From the NCBI GenBank assembly GCA_013396655.1, contig WBMV01006488.1, positions 1-64,000 of the forward strand: DNA of 64,000 nt, written 5' to 3'. The notes beneath the pieces were generated by a model that did not search any database, was not told where the DNA came from, and saw nothing but the letters and a program-made list of their open reading frames with translations. The DNA is from Campylorhamphus procurvoides. Taxonomy: Eukaryota > Chordata > Aves > Passeriformes > Dendrocolaptidae. The position numbers and the translations under genes are program-made. This document shows, in pieces, positions 1 to 12,200 of the stretch; within the stretch, counting starts at the first letter, position 1, and each line of letters opens with the position of its first letter.

Positions 1-1400
1 TTAGAAAACAATGATGCTGGCATCCATCCTACATATTGCTGCTGATTTCCTCTCAACATCAAGCTTTTCTGTCATCTCTTTGTCAATAGAGCAAAATTCA
101 CCTAGGTGGGTGGGTGTTCATCATTCGGTAGGTTTCGTTCAGGTCTGGAACTACAGTATTTGCATCAGTGCGGTATTGCAGATGGGCAAGTGAAAATGGG
201 AAGGTGTTGTGAATGGTGAAGCCACCTTGGTATATGGACAAAGCATTTAAGGAAAAATTTCTGTAAAGAGTGTGTGGGGAGATTACAGCCAGCCAGAGAA
301 ACTCAATTTTTGTAAGGTCACTTTTACTTCTTATTAAGCAGTAATATTTCTTATATTTCCAGAAATCTGTGTTGCTTCTTTCCCTTTTTCTTGGCTGGCT
401 GAACCGAGTCAGATAATTTCTCAACTTCCAGAAATCGCCAATAGATTTTCTGTTGTTTACAAAGCTTACTGGTTTTTCTGCCACAAGAGGCTTCATAGAC
501 TGGTACCTCCATCATGTGGGGAAAATGCAAACTGCATGATCTTTGCATACAGTTTAGAGGCTTCAGATTCATTGTATCATGTACAACTCAAACATTATGT
601 ATAAAATGCTATCGGTTATACTTTGTGAAAATATTGATTGTTATTCGAAGTTACTATGAAAACATGAAACTTAAACTCCGAAGGCAATATTAGAATGTTG
701 TATGTAAAAGAGCACAGAAAGCTGTCTTCGAAAATTTCACCTATGACTGGCAGATCTGGAACTCTCTGAGATTTTTGGCAACTTACTCAAAATCTGTTTA
801 TTTTTTTTACTTAAATATTTAGATTATTTTGATAATTTTTGAACTACTTAAATATTTTAATAGTTTCTTGCAGTTTTCTGGTTTTTCTATCTCCCAGTTT
901 GTCAAGTAATTCACTTCCCGGGTCTCAAATTGAGCAGTCAGTCCATTTGCATTTTGACTTCTGTCCTGTTTGGAAATACATGCTTTGAGTTTTAAATATA
1001 TCTGCTTGTTTGAGTTTGAATTTTAAGAAGTGAATTTTGAACACCACCTTGACATCTGCAGGGGCATTGTCAGTAGAACTTGGGTATGCCTTTTTGTATG
1101 TGATAGTCTCTGGGGGAAGCTGGGAAGAAGGAAATAATTTTCTTCAATGTGTTTTCCAAAGTGGTTAAACCTATTACTGTGACTTCCTTTTTGTGGGGGG
1201 CTTTTTTTTTTCCTGTTCACTTTGATTAGTGAAGTACTTTCAATATTAATATAGCTTAATTAGATGTTACTGGGTAATAACTGTTGAAATAAACTCAAGG
1301 CTTTTAGCATTACTGCTGTACTTTATCTCCTGAATGTTGCTCAGGAGTAGGAGTGAGCTTCAGGCAGCAGAGTTGGTACTTTGCACAGTCAATACTCCCT
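1..1400. other. GPBP1 upstream intron, no feature seen
   Basis: A+T-rich sequence before the first coding exon. I searched it for the missing N-terminal exon (about 20 codons) and did not find it. No repeat is recognised, and the short open frames look like chance. Confidence 0.6.
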
Positions 1401-2050
1401 GGAACCATAGAGTGGGTTGGGTTGGAAGGGACCTTAAGGATCATCTAGTTCATGGGCAGGGACAGTGTCCACTAGACCAGGTTGCTCAGAGCCCCATCTA
1501 ACCTGACCTTGAACACTTCAGGGATGGGGCATCCACAATTTCTCTGAGCAACCTGTTCCTCACCACCCTCACAGCAAAGAATTTCTTCTTAATAACCAAT
1601 CTAAACCTACTTTCTTTCAGTTTGAAGCCATTTCCCCTTGTCCTATCACTGCAGTTCCTGATGAAGAGTCCCTCTTCAGCTTTCCTGTAGTCCCCCTTCA
1701 GATATTGGATCGTTCCTATGAGGTCTCCACGTAACCTCCTCTTCTTCAAGCTGAACAGCCCCAACTTTCTCAACCTGTCTTCATAGGGGAGGTGCTCCAG
1801 TCCCCTTGTCAACTTTGTGGGCCTCCTCTGGATTTGCTCCAACAATTCCATGTCCTTCATATGTTGAGGACCCCAGAGCTGGATGCGGTACTCCAGGTGG
1901 GGTCTCACCAGAGAGGAGGAGAGGGGCGGAATCATCTCCCTCAACCTCCTGGCCACGTTGCTTTTGATTCACTCCAGGATTTTGTTGGATTTCTGGGCTG
2001 TGAGTGCACATTGCCAATGCATGTTGAGTTTTTTGTCAACAAGCATGTTT
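1401..2050 (-). mobile_element. CR1 LINE fragment, 3' end
   Basis: A CR1 non-LTR retrotransposon in reverse orientation, with its 3' end near 1401 (GGAACCATAGAGTGGGTTGG on the + strand). Reading the minus strand gives the usual end of the CR1 reverse-transcriptase ORF: RPHLEYRIQLWGPQ, LEQIQRR, KLGLFSLKKRRLRGDLI and RGNGFKLKESRFRL. That frame is open for 152 codons (1498-1956) but is 5' truncated and lacks the catalytic part. It lies in a GPBP1 intron, antisense to the gene. Confidence 0.95.
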
Positions 2051-3112
2051 CCACACAGCAGTGCTTTTATGCATTTGTAGCTCCTGTGGCCCTGGGACGC
2101 GTTGGGTCTCTTGTACATGTGCAGCACAGTGAGTCTGCTGGGAGGGAAGGGGGCATTAGTTCATCTGCATTGAAGGTAACACCACTCTCTGCTGTCTCTC
2201 ACTGGGATGTATCTGTGAAAAGCAGTAAGATTCAGGACCACTTCTGCAGAATGAAAACTTATTTTTAAATTTTCAACATGTTGCAGTGAAAGAAATGGTA
2301 GAGTTGAAAAAAGGTACAGCCAGACAGAAGTTATAAGGGAGGTAGATTGTGTAAGACAAGATGTTTTTTCATTTAATCCCTTTAGTTGTGAGTTCCAGTC
2401 AGGATGTGCTATGATTTGAGTGCTATTCCTCAAGATAAGGTTTTAATTTTTAAAGTACTTTCTGCTGATACATTAAATTTCTTTAAAATGTCTTCCATGT
2501 CTGCTTAGAAGATGAAGATTTCAAATATCTTTGTGAATCTGTACACTTTTGACTCTAGGTTTTATTTGTATTTCATAACTTGCTCTATTTGCTGTACTAA
2601 GTTATAATGACAAGATTAATGAATTTGGCTTCTTTTAGGTACAGCTGCTTCTGGTGGAAGTGACTCCTTGCTTTCTATGGAATGCACGTGTGTGGTCTCT
2701 GACAATCCAAATTGAGATGCGAGACTTGCTTTCTGCCTTTCCAACTGTGATCTTCTGTCCTTTCTTACCATTTTTGTTCTTTTTTCCTCTGCTGCAACAC
2801 ATGTCACTTTGTGCTTTGTTCTGCTGCCGAAACCAAATAGACACTTGGAGTTTTTACCTTGTGTCACAAGCATAGTCCTCAGTGCTGCATCAGTGTCCTG
2901 GAGCAGAAGATAGAGCATCCACTTTGCCAGCATGAAGAGATGGTGACACAGCTCTGAACATGCTCATACTTGAGGACTGATGCATTTTATGTCATTCAAG
3001 GTTCTTCTAAAAATGGATTGCACATGCTGTGCACAATGTCCATGTTTCAGTTCTGATGATTCAATTATGTTATTAATCAGATCTCAGGTCTACTACTTGT
3101 GTTCCTTTACAG
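2051..3112. other. GPBP1 intron, unique sequence
   Basis: The intron between the CR1 fragment and the first coding exon in the window. It holds a pyrimidine-rich run at 2750-2800 on the + strand but no recognised repeat or gene. Confidence 0.5.
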
Positions 3113-3236
3113 TCATCACTGAATTTTGAGAAACATTCTGAAAATTTTTCATGGACAGAGAATCGTTATGAGGCAAATTGCAGAAGACACAACTCTTCGG
3201 AGGCATTTGATCCTAACATTGGACGGCCTAACGGAG
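3113..3236 (+). CDS. GPBP1: GPBP1 coding exon a (first in window)
   Basis: The exon encodes window residues 1-41 plus one base, starting [12 protein letters not shown] and ending IGRPNG. The acceptor is tttacAG and the donor GGAG|GTATAA. It corresponds to the human segment that follows the first 20 or so residues. A remembered Arg is replaced by Cys at residue 23 (NCRRH), and the segment DGFDSA is altered. Confidence 0.93.
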
Positions 3237-6200
3237 GTATAATTTATGGAATGTTGGGAATATGTTTATGTGATTGCTTTGTTGTACTCTAGCTGGAAAA
3301 GAAGTCTGATGATGAGAGCTCATCTATGCTGAATTCTTTTTCTACACTGTAAGAGAGCTCTTGGAAAGACAGATCTTCTGGGACTGGGTGTGAGCACTAA
3401 GGCTGGGTTTAAGTAATGTGATTCTAGGTGTATTTCTTTCCTGGGAAGAATAAGACCATTGAGTTAATACACTACCAGCAGCATATAAATGAACAGCCAA
3501 ATGAGGCTGACTTGTCTTAATGTTGGCTGACTGCCCTTTTATTCTGGTGCTGTTTTGTAAATTTTTCCCTGCTGTTTATGTCAATGAAAACTTGTTTACT
3601 GTGCTATCATGTCCCAGCATATAGAGCTGTTGACTTAGCTTCTTTAACAATTATGCAAAAATAGAATATTCTTTTTAAATTGTTTGTAATTATGTTTCTT
3701 TAAAATTTAAAAATCTGAAGGGCATTTTGGGAGAAAAGAGAGGAATGGTTGGCGTTCACAAGGCAGAAATGGTCCGGAAGATATAAACCATTGTGGGGCA
3801 TACCATGGCGGAGGTTCCCGTATTCGTACCAGCACTGGCCACTGTGGAAAAGGGCAAGGACTGCATGAAAACATTGTACCTGATAATGAAACACGCAAAA
3901 AGGAAGACAAAAACATACCCAACCAGTTTGAGGCTGAGGATTTTGTAAGTCAATTGTAATTATAATAAAGAAGGTTTCATTTTCTCTGCAGTTACCATTT
4001 TGCCCATTACAAGCTGCTTCATGAAATTTCACCGGTTTCAAATCATCATAGAAGGGATCCATAGTAGAAGGATAGTAGTCATTTGTCCACAAACGTTTCT
4101 CATTTTGTATCCAGATTTTGTCATAGCATGCTTATTATTGTCACTTGTTTATTTAAGTGAAACTGTAGTTGAGTTCCAGTTTGCTGTGATATGTGTATGT
4201 ATTAACTTCTACATGATTACCTTACTGGAAATCTGAAATAGTAACAAAGTGTCTTTATGCCAGTGGCCTTTTGGGATCCCATGCTTCAACTTAGAATGCA
4301 GGATGTAAGGGGGAGCGTGATCTTCCTCTTTAAAGAAACATACGTTGTTGTTTTTTTGCTTTCTCTGGGCAGTTCATGTGATAGTATTGGCTGCTGCTTG
4401 ATGTATTTGGTTGGAGAAGAGAAACAAGTGAGCATTGACCTGTTTGGATCACAGAGGGAAGTGTCCAGTACAGAGGGAAGAGTCTAGTCTGTCTGCATTT
4501 AAACATCTTTGACAGCAGAGGTCATACTGCAGGCATTACTGTGATTCTTTATTTCATTCATTCCAGAATTCAAAACTTATCTTTTTAATAATGATAAAAC
4601 TTTCTTTCAGCCATCTTTAAACCCTGAATATGAGAGGGAACCAAACCAGAATAAATCTTTAGCTGCAAGTGTGTGGGGTGAGTATTTTGGATGTTTTTAA
4701 ATGTAAAAAGGTAGTGGAGATCTGGAGTAGTTTTATTTAAAACACAGGCCTTTTTTTTAGAAATATAAAAATATAGATTGAAATTGGGAAAATTATTATG
4801 ATGTGGATATCTTTTTTGGAAAGAGGTAACACTTCTATTTGAGCATCAGTTGATTGGTCTGTAGATGCAGCCACAGCTAGGATTCTTTCGTGGAACAAGT
4901 ATAGCTCTTCTTGTAAAGATGTCAAAAATTTATCTTGACATTTATCTTTATGTTCAAGAAGAAATGCAGTGAAGATGGGTCACCTAAATTAGCAATGTAA
5001 TTGTTAGCTGAAGGCTTTGTAAAAGTATGCTTATGACTGATTAGACATGTTGGAAAAGTTTGGAGAGAAGCCTGGGAGAAGAGTAGGTTAGCCTGCAGAG
5101 ATTTAAGGTCTCTCTCTGGAAGCAAGTGTCTTAAGCTGCTGGTTGTGTTTATGAATTATTTGTAACAAATACAATCCTGAGGATCAGCATGGGAACAGAA
5201 CTGTGGTCTGGGCTTGTTTTCTCATCTCTATCTGATCACATTTGTCTATCACTTTACAATTCAATGGACTTTATGTAGTCAGTTGTTTACCCTTAAGAAG
5301 GTGGTAGCTTTAGATTGCAGAGGTTTTAAAGTAATAAATGTACACAAAATAAGAACACTTCCTGTTATTTAAGTAAAAGCAATTACTTAAACTGTTGCTA
5401 ATACTGAGATTTTAAATGGTGCTTTATTATGCTGATTCTTGTTCTCATACTTCCCCAGTAGGTTTTGCACTCTTAGGTAACTTTGGACGTAGGCCAACCC
5501 TTCAATATGAATATCTGATTGTGATGAAACTTTGCAGGATCCTAAACAATTGAACAGCTTTCTGGTTTTGTAGGTTTAGCAGCTTCTATGTGAAAATCAC
5601 AACGATAACTAAATTCTTTCCTAACCAAGTTGGGAAAAAATATGTAGCAACTTGAGGGAAGGCAAGCTTTTCCAGGCTTTTTGGACATCAACCTTTACAA
5701 GCAAAAGGAAGAAACAGTTCTGTTAACTACATAAAATTATAGAATGGCTTTGTTTAGAAGGACCTTCAAAAATCATCTAGTCCAACCTGTAAGCTACTGT
5801 GCAGTGGCTTGTTAAAACTTTCCAGTTCCACTTTTGAAAACCTTGTTTTGTAATTGAAAAACTGGAATTAATAGTGGTGTTATTCCCTTTTAAAGGAAAC
5901 AATATTCAGTACAGAGGAGTGTTACAATTCATTCTAATACCTGTTAAAAATGTATGCTTCTATTAGATTCCATTTTACTGTTTGAATACGTGATGCCAGC
6001 ATGCAAGTATTATGAAAACTCTTGTCCTAAGATTTAATGAGAGTGAAGCTTACAGTTATGGTAAATGTTTTGTAACATCTACCTGCTAAAAAAAGCTAAA
6101 GTCATACATACTTTTTAAGATAGAGGTTTTTTTTTAAATGGAGGATATAGTGACTCTGCCTGCAGGAAAGATGATAATCTTGGAAAAGGCTCTTAACACA

Positions 6201-9200
6201 GCATTGGAATGCATGTACAAAAAAAATATATTTTTTTTCACTTTTTGAAAATTTCAGAAGTGTTTTTAATAGGTGTTCCCCGAAAATACTAAATGTCTAT
6301 TTCTCTAGTATGACAGCTGACTGTATGTCTCTCAATTAGTGCTCCATTGAACACGGAAATAATCTAAGCTTCAGATTTGCTGTTTTGCTCATCTGAGATA
6401 TGAAGGTAGAGAATGTGGTCATTGCCATGATCTGGAGTAGTTCACCTCTTGTCTCATGTTTACAGATCCTCCGTGTGGAGCATTTGGCTTTAAACTGAGC
6501 TGTTAATAAATATGTAACTAATTATTCTTTTAGAAACCTTAAGGGGAATATGAAAGCCCGAATCTCTTTTGAAGTTTGGGTAACTATCAACAAGTAATAG
6601 TATTTTGATTTTAGAATTGCTGTATAGAATTGCTGTATAGCATTCTGTAGAACTGTGTAGCTGACTTGTTTGAAGAATATCTTTACTTTCAAGAAGTGCA
6701 CTTCCTACATTGCCAAGTGAAATATTTTACAAATAATGATTGTAGAAAATTGAGCACGATCTGTGTTTGTTCAGTATGTTATTTGTGGAACTAATACTGA
6801 ACCAAGTTCTTGATTTATGCCTGTTTGCTCTGGACCATGTAGCTGTCCAGTACCTTATGAACTGGAAATTAGAAAGATTGTATACACATGCACCTATGTG
6901 GACACACAATTTCTTTTTTCTATTTTTTTTAGAGTACCCTTTGAATCCTAAATCTAGATCTCAGAGAATGCTGGTCATTAAAAAGGGCAATGCAAAAGAA
7001 CTATGTATATCTGGTTTTCCAGCAGTGGGAAGTCTTCATTCACAGCCAGTAAGGAATGGAACTGGCACAAGTGTTTATAAAGGATTAGTCCCCAAACCCA
7101 TCACTCCACCCACAAAGGTGAGTATTGGATACAAGTGACATGAAAAAGATGCCAAGAAAAATCACACTGGAATTCTGAATATGCTTATTTCATCCCTGAA
7201 ACTACTGCTTCTGAGTGCAGCACATCTCAAAAATGAAGACGAACAACCTTTTCTCCTTTTCAAACTATACTGTAATTGAATCTCTCTTTATTTCTCACCA
7301 TTTTTGAGAAGTGCAAAAACTGTACAAGTGAGAGTGAAAATTATGTTTTTAACTAATGGAATAACAGTGCCTTTTGTATCTGTGATTTTAACAGAAAAAA
7401 GTAGATACCTAGTGGAGAGGTACAGTCAGCATAGTCATACCTTCAGAATTTTTACCAGATAGAGATGATGTTGTATCATATTAGGTCTTTTTGTAATTGT
7501 CTCTAGTTTTTTGTTTCAGGAATTTTTCTGTCCTCTTAAGAGCTTATTATGGGCTAGTTCTTTAAAATTCTGCACTTAAAAAGAATACTTGCAGCTTTTG
7601 AAGACTCATATTTTCATTCTAATACCTTAAGTATGAAGATCTTAAACTTTTTTGAAATTAGTCTTTATATAAATAGTGCAAATAGTATTTATGACTAGAT
7701 GAATTTTTCATAAACAGCCTCTTTTGCACAAGAAAGCAGATTTTTCCGCTACATTAAGATTGTAGTTATGATTTGGTTTTGGTTAAAAATTTTTCTGAAG
7801 ATGTCTTAAAAGAATCCTTTTGTAGTGAATGACTTTAAATTTCTATTTTTATGTTTAGCCCACACAGTGGAAAATCCAAGCAAAAGAAAATAAACTTGGG
7901 AATGCATTTCCTCTTGAATCTGCATATGGTGTTGGCAATTTCAGTCCTTTCAAATCGACTGTCAAGGCATTTGCAGTGATGCAAAATTCAGTGAAAGAGG
8001 TAAAGCAATGTCTGTATTTCTCATCAAATCTATAAAACATTTGTTTTGATGATGATTAGTAAATTTTATGCAGAATTGTATTAAATATATTTTTTGAAAG
8101 TTAATGTATGAGAAAGATGGAAGGCACATCAGTGGCCTTTACGTACTGCACAGTTTCCTTTGTAGGTTTGTTTTGGAATAAAACCGCTGTGTTAGGAAGT
8201 ATAAACTGATAGGTTTAAATTTCAAAACTTCGAATAGGTCCACTATTCATTAGCAGTGCTCTATAAACCTGCATCTCGAGGTTTACATGTACAAAGTTCA
8301 TATGCCGAAATGCAAAACTTCCCTCTCCTTTTGACTATGAATATATGAGAAACCTGAAACTACAGGTGCCTTTGTTTTTATTTCAAAGTTTTCTAATGAA
8401 TAAAGTTCTAACATTCTTTCTTTTTCTGATTTCCTACATTAGTGTAATCGGTCAAATTCCTCATCCCCGGTGGACAAATCTGGTCAGCCTCGTTTAACAA
8501 AATTGACAAGAATTCGGACTGATAAGAAGAGTGAATTTCTGAGGGCATTGAAACAAGATAGAATGAAAGAGGAACATGAAATTGAGAATCATGATGTGCA
8601 GAAGGTAGTTTGGTTCATACCTATTGTAGATCAACCATAGTAGTTTTCAGAAGAACCATAAACTACTTATTTTGCTGTAACCAGCTGTTCACTCATGGGT
8701 TTGAATCTCTAAATGAAGAAAAGGAATTACATTTTGATGGATTTAAATCTTTCTCCAGTGCTGCTTCGTAGTTTCTTTTTACCTTTCTGTGGTAATTGTT
8801 AATGGACATTAATGACTTAGGTACACGTGTGTCTTTAACAACAATAAAAAGAATAAATTAAGCTTAGTAAACTAACCTAATCATAGATTCATTTATGCTG
8901 GAAAAGAAGTTTAAGATCATTGAGTTCAACCATTAGTCCAGCCTTGCCAAATCGACCAGTACACAATGTCTGTAGTTGTTGTGACGTGGAGTCTGAACTT
9001 GGGACTTGGTGTTTTGAACCTCATACCACTGTCCAGATCCCTCTGCAGAGTTTCCTACTCACCAGCAGATTGAGACTCCCACCCACCCTGATGTCATCCG
9101 CAAACTGAGAATGTACTTAATTGCCTTGTCCAGATCATGAATAAAGATTTTAAACAAGAGTGGCTTCAATACTGAGCCCTGGGGAACATCACTCAGAACT

Positions 9201-12200
9201 GGCTGCCAGCTGAATGTTAACTCCTTTCACCACCACTCTCTGGGACTGGTCATCCAGACAGTTTTTACCCAGCCAAGAGTGCACCTGCCCAAGCCATGGG
9301 CTGCTAGCTTTTATTAAAATCCAAGCAGACAACATCCACTGCCTTTTCACTAAGCAAGTAATCTAGTCATGAGAAGATAGGTTTATCAAGCAGGACTGTG
9401 TTGGCCGGGCTTTGTTCTCTGGTTGTCATGTATTTGCCACATTATGGCATTCACAGTGATCTGCTCCATGACCTTCCCTGGTACTAAGGCCAGGCTGACA
9501 GGCCTGTGGTTCCATGGAATCTCCTTAGAAACCTTTCTTCTAGATGGGTGTCACATTTGCCAGCCTTCAGTCACCTGTGACCTCTCTGGTTATCTAGGAC
9601 TGCTGAGAAGTGATAGAAAGTGGCTCAGTGAGTGCTTCTGCAGCTCCCTCAGTACTCCTGTGCGGATCCCACCTGACCCCATAGACTTGTGAACAGTGTT
9701 TTGTAGTTTGGCTGTTAGTTATCCTACAAAACAATGAAAAAACTTGATTCTGCTTCTCAAATAATTTCCTTTCTAATTAGCATTTATATAGCCAGAAGTT
9801 CTCTATTCTTGGTCTAATCATAGGAGCAATGGCTCAATATATGCATAAATAAAGCACTAGTTTTTACTTCCTAATTGGGAACTTGGAGACCTCTAATGTC
9901 TGTGTATAATATTCATCAAGCTTCTTTCAGTCTGAATTGATTTATGCAGTGCTCGACTGACATCAGAGCATATTTGTATCAGGGCTAGCAGCCACCAACA
10001 AGTTACCGTACATAGTTCAAGTGAAGATAAATATTTTATTTTTCAGAATTAGGTGATTACAAGCATGCTTGCTTTAAATGAGTGGTTTAAAATGTTTTAG
10101 TAAAACAAAAAAAAATCATGAAATACAAATCGACCGGATAAATGAGTGCTTTTGAGGAAGGTTTATTAGTATTCCAAGATATGAAAAAAAAGAAACAGTG
10201 CCAGTGCACATTGCTTATAAAAGTAAGCTTGGCTTGTCTGACCCTATTTCAGGCAAAATAAAATTTACTGTGATGGGACTGTACAATTTAGCGGTGTTAT
10301 ATGAGTTAAGAAAAGTCTGCATCTTTTCATTAGACATTCTGTGGCTAGTGTTCCTATGTTCAAAAAATACTTGAAGATTTTGATTTAAGATGAGAAAGAT
10401 ACTGGGAAGATACTGGGATACTAGAGGTTCAGAATTCCTAAATAATGAGGTAAATACTACTCAGCAGCTGAATCATGCTTGGAAGAAGCTATTATTCCCT
10501 GTATACTAAAAGTGTTTAATATTTTTATGAATTTTTCATGATAGCATGAGATGTGTTCTTCAGGCATATGATGCAACAGCTGAATGTATGTTTACTGAGA
10601 TACATGTTCTTAACAATTTCTTGGTGAGCATTCTAAAATTCAAGGAAGCGGACAACACTGAGTGGCAGGAAAATGATGATGGTCTTGATACAAAGGCAGA
10701 ATTCACTGAATTGTGTGATTGCTTCCTGCTGTGGGTAATGCTGTTATATGCCCAGTCTGGGGATTTTGTTTTTGAAAGAATGTTAACTAGATAATGATCA
10801 TACTTTTCTCTCTGCTTTTACAGTTGGTAAGACTTCTGAGGCTATTTGGCTCATTCATAAATAAAAATTGCACGTTGCTGAATAAATAGGAAAAAAAAAG
10901 AATCATCTCTGGTTTATAGGTTGGGGAACTTTTAATTCTTGACAGAACTTGAACAGTCTGGTTTCTAAATAAACTTTCTTCCTAGTTCATATTTCATGGC
11001 TAGTAATGTACAGTTGCTGTTCACAACAGCCTGAGAACCTGGGGTGAGTGCATGTGAGTAGGGGAAGTTGTCTGAATTTGAAGAGCAGTATCCAGTCTTT
11101 TTGAACTCATGGCAGGGAATTTGCTGATGAGATATTGCGGTTATGACCTGCCCCTTAACACTAAGTAAACTTGAGAACTCTTTTGCTTTCCGACTTTTCC
11201 TGGCCCACATGACTCTGGTATTTAATTAGGAACATTGTTTGTAAGTTCAACAGATAGCCTGTTATTTCTGTTAATATGAAGGGCAGCTTAAACAAGTTTG
11301 AATTTTCAGATATGTTTGAAACTTTACAGAAAAAAGTTTGAGAAAAAGCATGAGAGTTGCTTTCGACATTACCTGATCAGTAGCATACTGTGAGATTTCT
11401 GTAGTATGCACATATTGAAAACTCTGATTCTTTGTGAACAGTATTACCACCTGAAGGAGTTTGGAGTCTCTCCATTTAAACTTAATTTAATCTAAATGGG
11501 ATCACTGAATTACAGCACTTCTGAATATTTATTTGTGGATGGAATTCACTTTTAAACTTTGTAATGTAAAATTGTTTTTAACAGGATGGTGAGTCCTTTA
11601 ACTTGCGTAACAGCAATAGTCCTCATCATGAGAGAGATATAAACAGAAACTTTGAAAATGAAATTCCACAGGAGAATGGCAATGCTTCAGTTACACCTCA
11701 ACAGATCATTCAGTCTTCAGCTTTCCCTCAGGCAAATGTTCTTTCAAGCTCACTTGAGGCAGAGCATAGGTATGTATTTCATTATGTAAAGTGTGTTCCT
11801 TCATGGGAAATGAACATCTTCATAAATTCTTACTAGTTCAGAGTCTGAAAACTGAGAACACATAAAATGTTTCATGAGTAATGTCAAATGTATTTTTTAG
11901 ACATGTACTAGTTTAACATGGAGTATCCTGTGTTTCTATTAGACTTGTGTACTGATTTAAATTTGCTTTAGTTAAAATTTGATGTATTTCTGTATGAAGA
12001 AAAAAGCAAACTGCATAGTGACTTCCTCCCTCTGATTTTGGTCTAGATGTGTCTAGAAGGAGCAATGCGTGTAATTGCCATTTGTATTAATAATACTTAG
12101 AATCTTATGTAAAGCTCTGCTGAGTTTGTTGTCATAATTAAAGTAATTAATTATTTCTGTAGCTGACTAGTTGACACTGGCAGTGATACCGCAAGACAGT

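Larger units (their letters stand above)
4678..6932. other. GPBP1 intron with a tiny CR1 scrap and a 13-bp tandem duplication
   Basis: A 2.25 kb intron, A+T-rich. It contains the CR1 remnant at 5735-5800 and an exact 13-base duplication at 6612-6637; otherwise nothing is recognised. Confidence 0.5.

Noticed and set aside
1498..1956. 152-codon minus-strand open frame
   Set aside because: It is the C-terminal remnant of CR1 ORF2, 5' truncated, not a host gene.
1..3112. N-terminal coding exon of GPBP1
   Set aside because: No segment matching the expected first 20 or so residues was found, so it lies upstream of the window.
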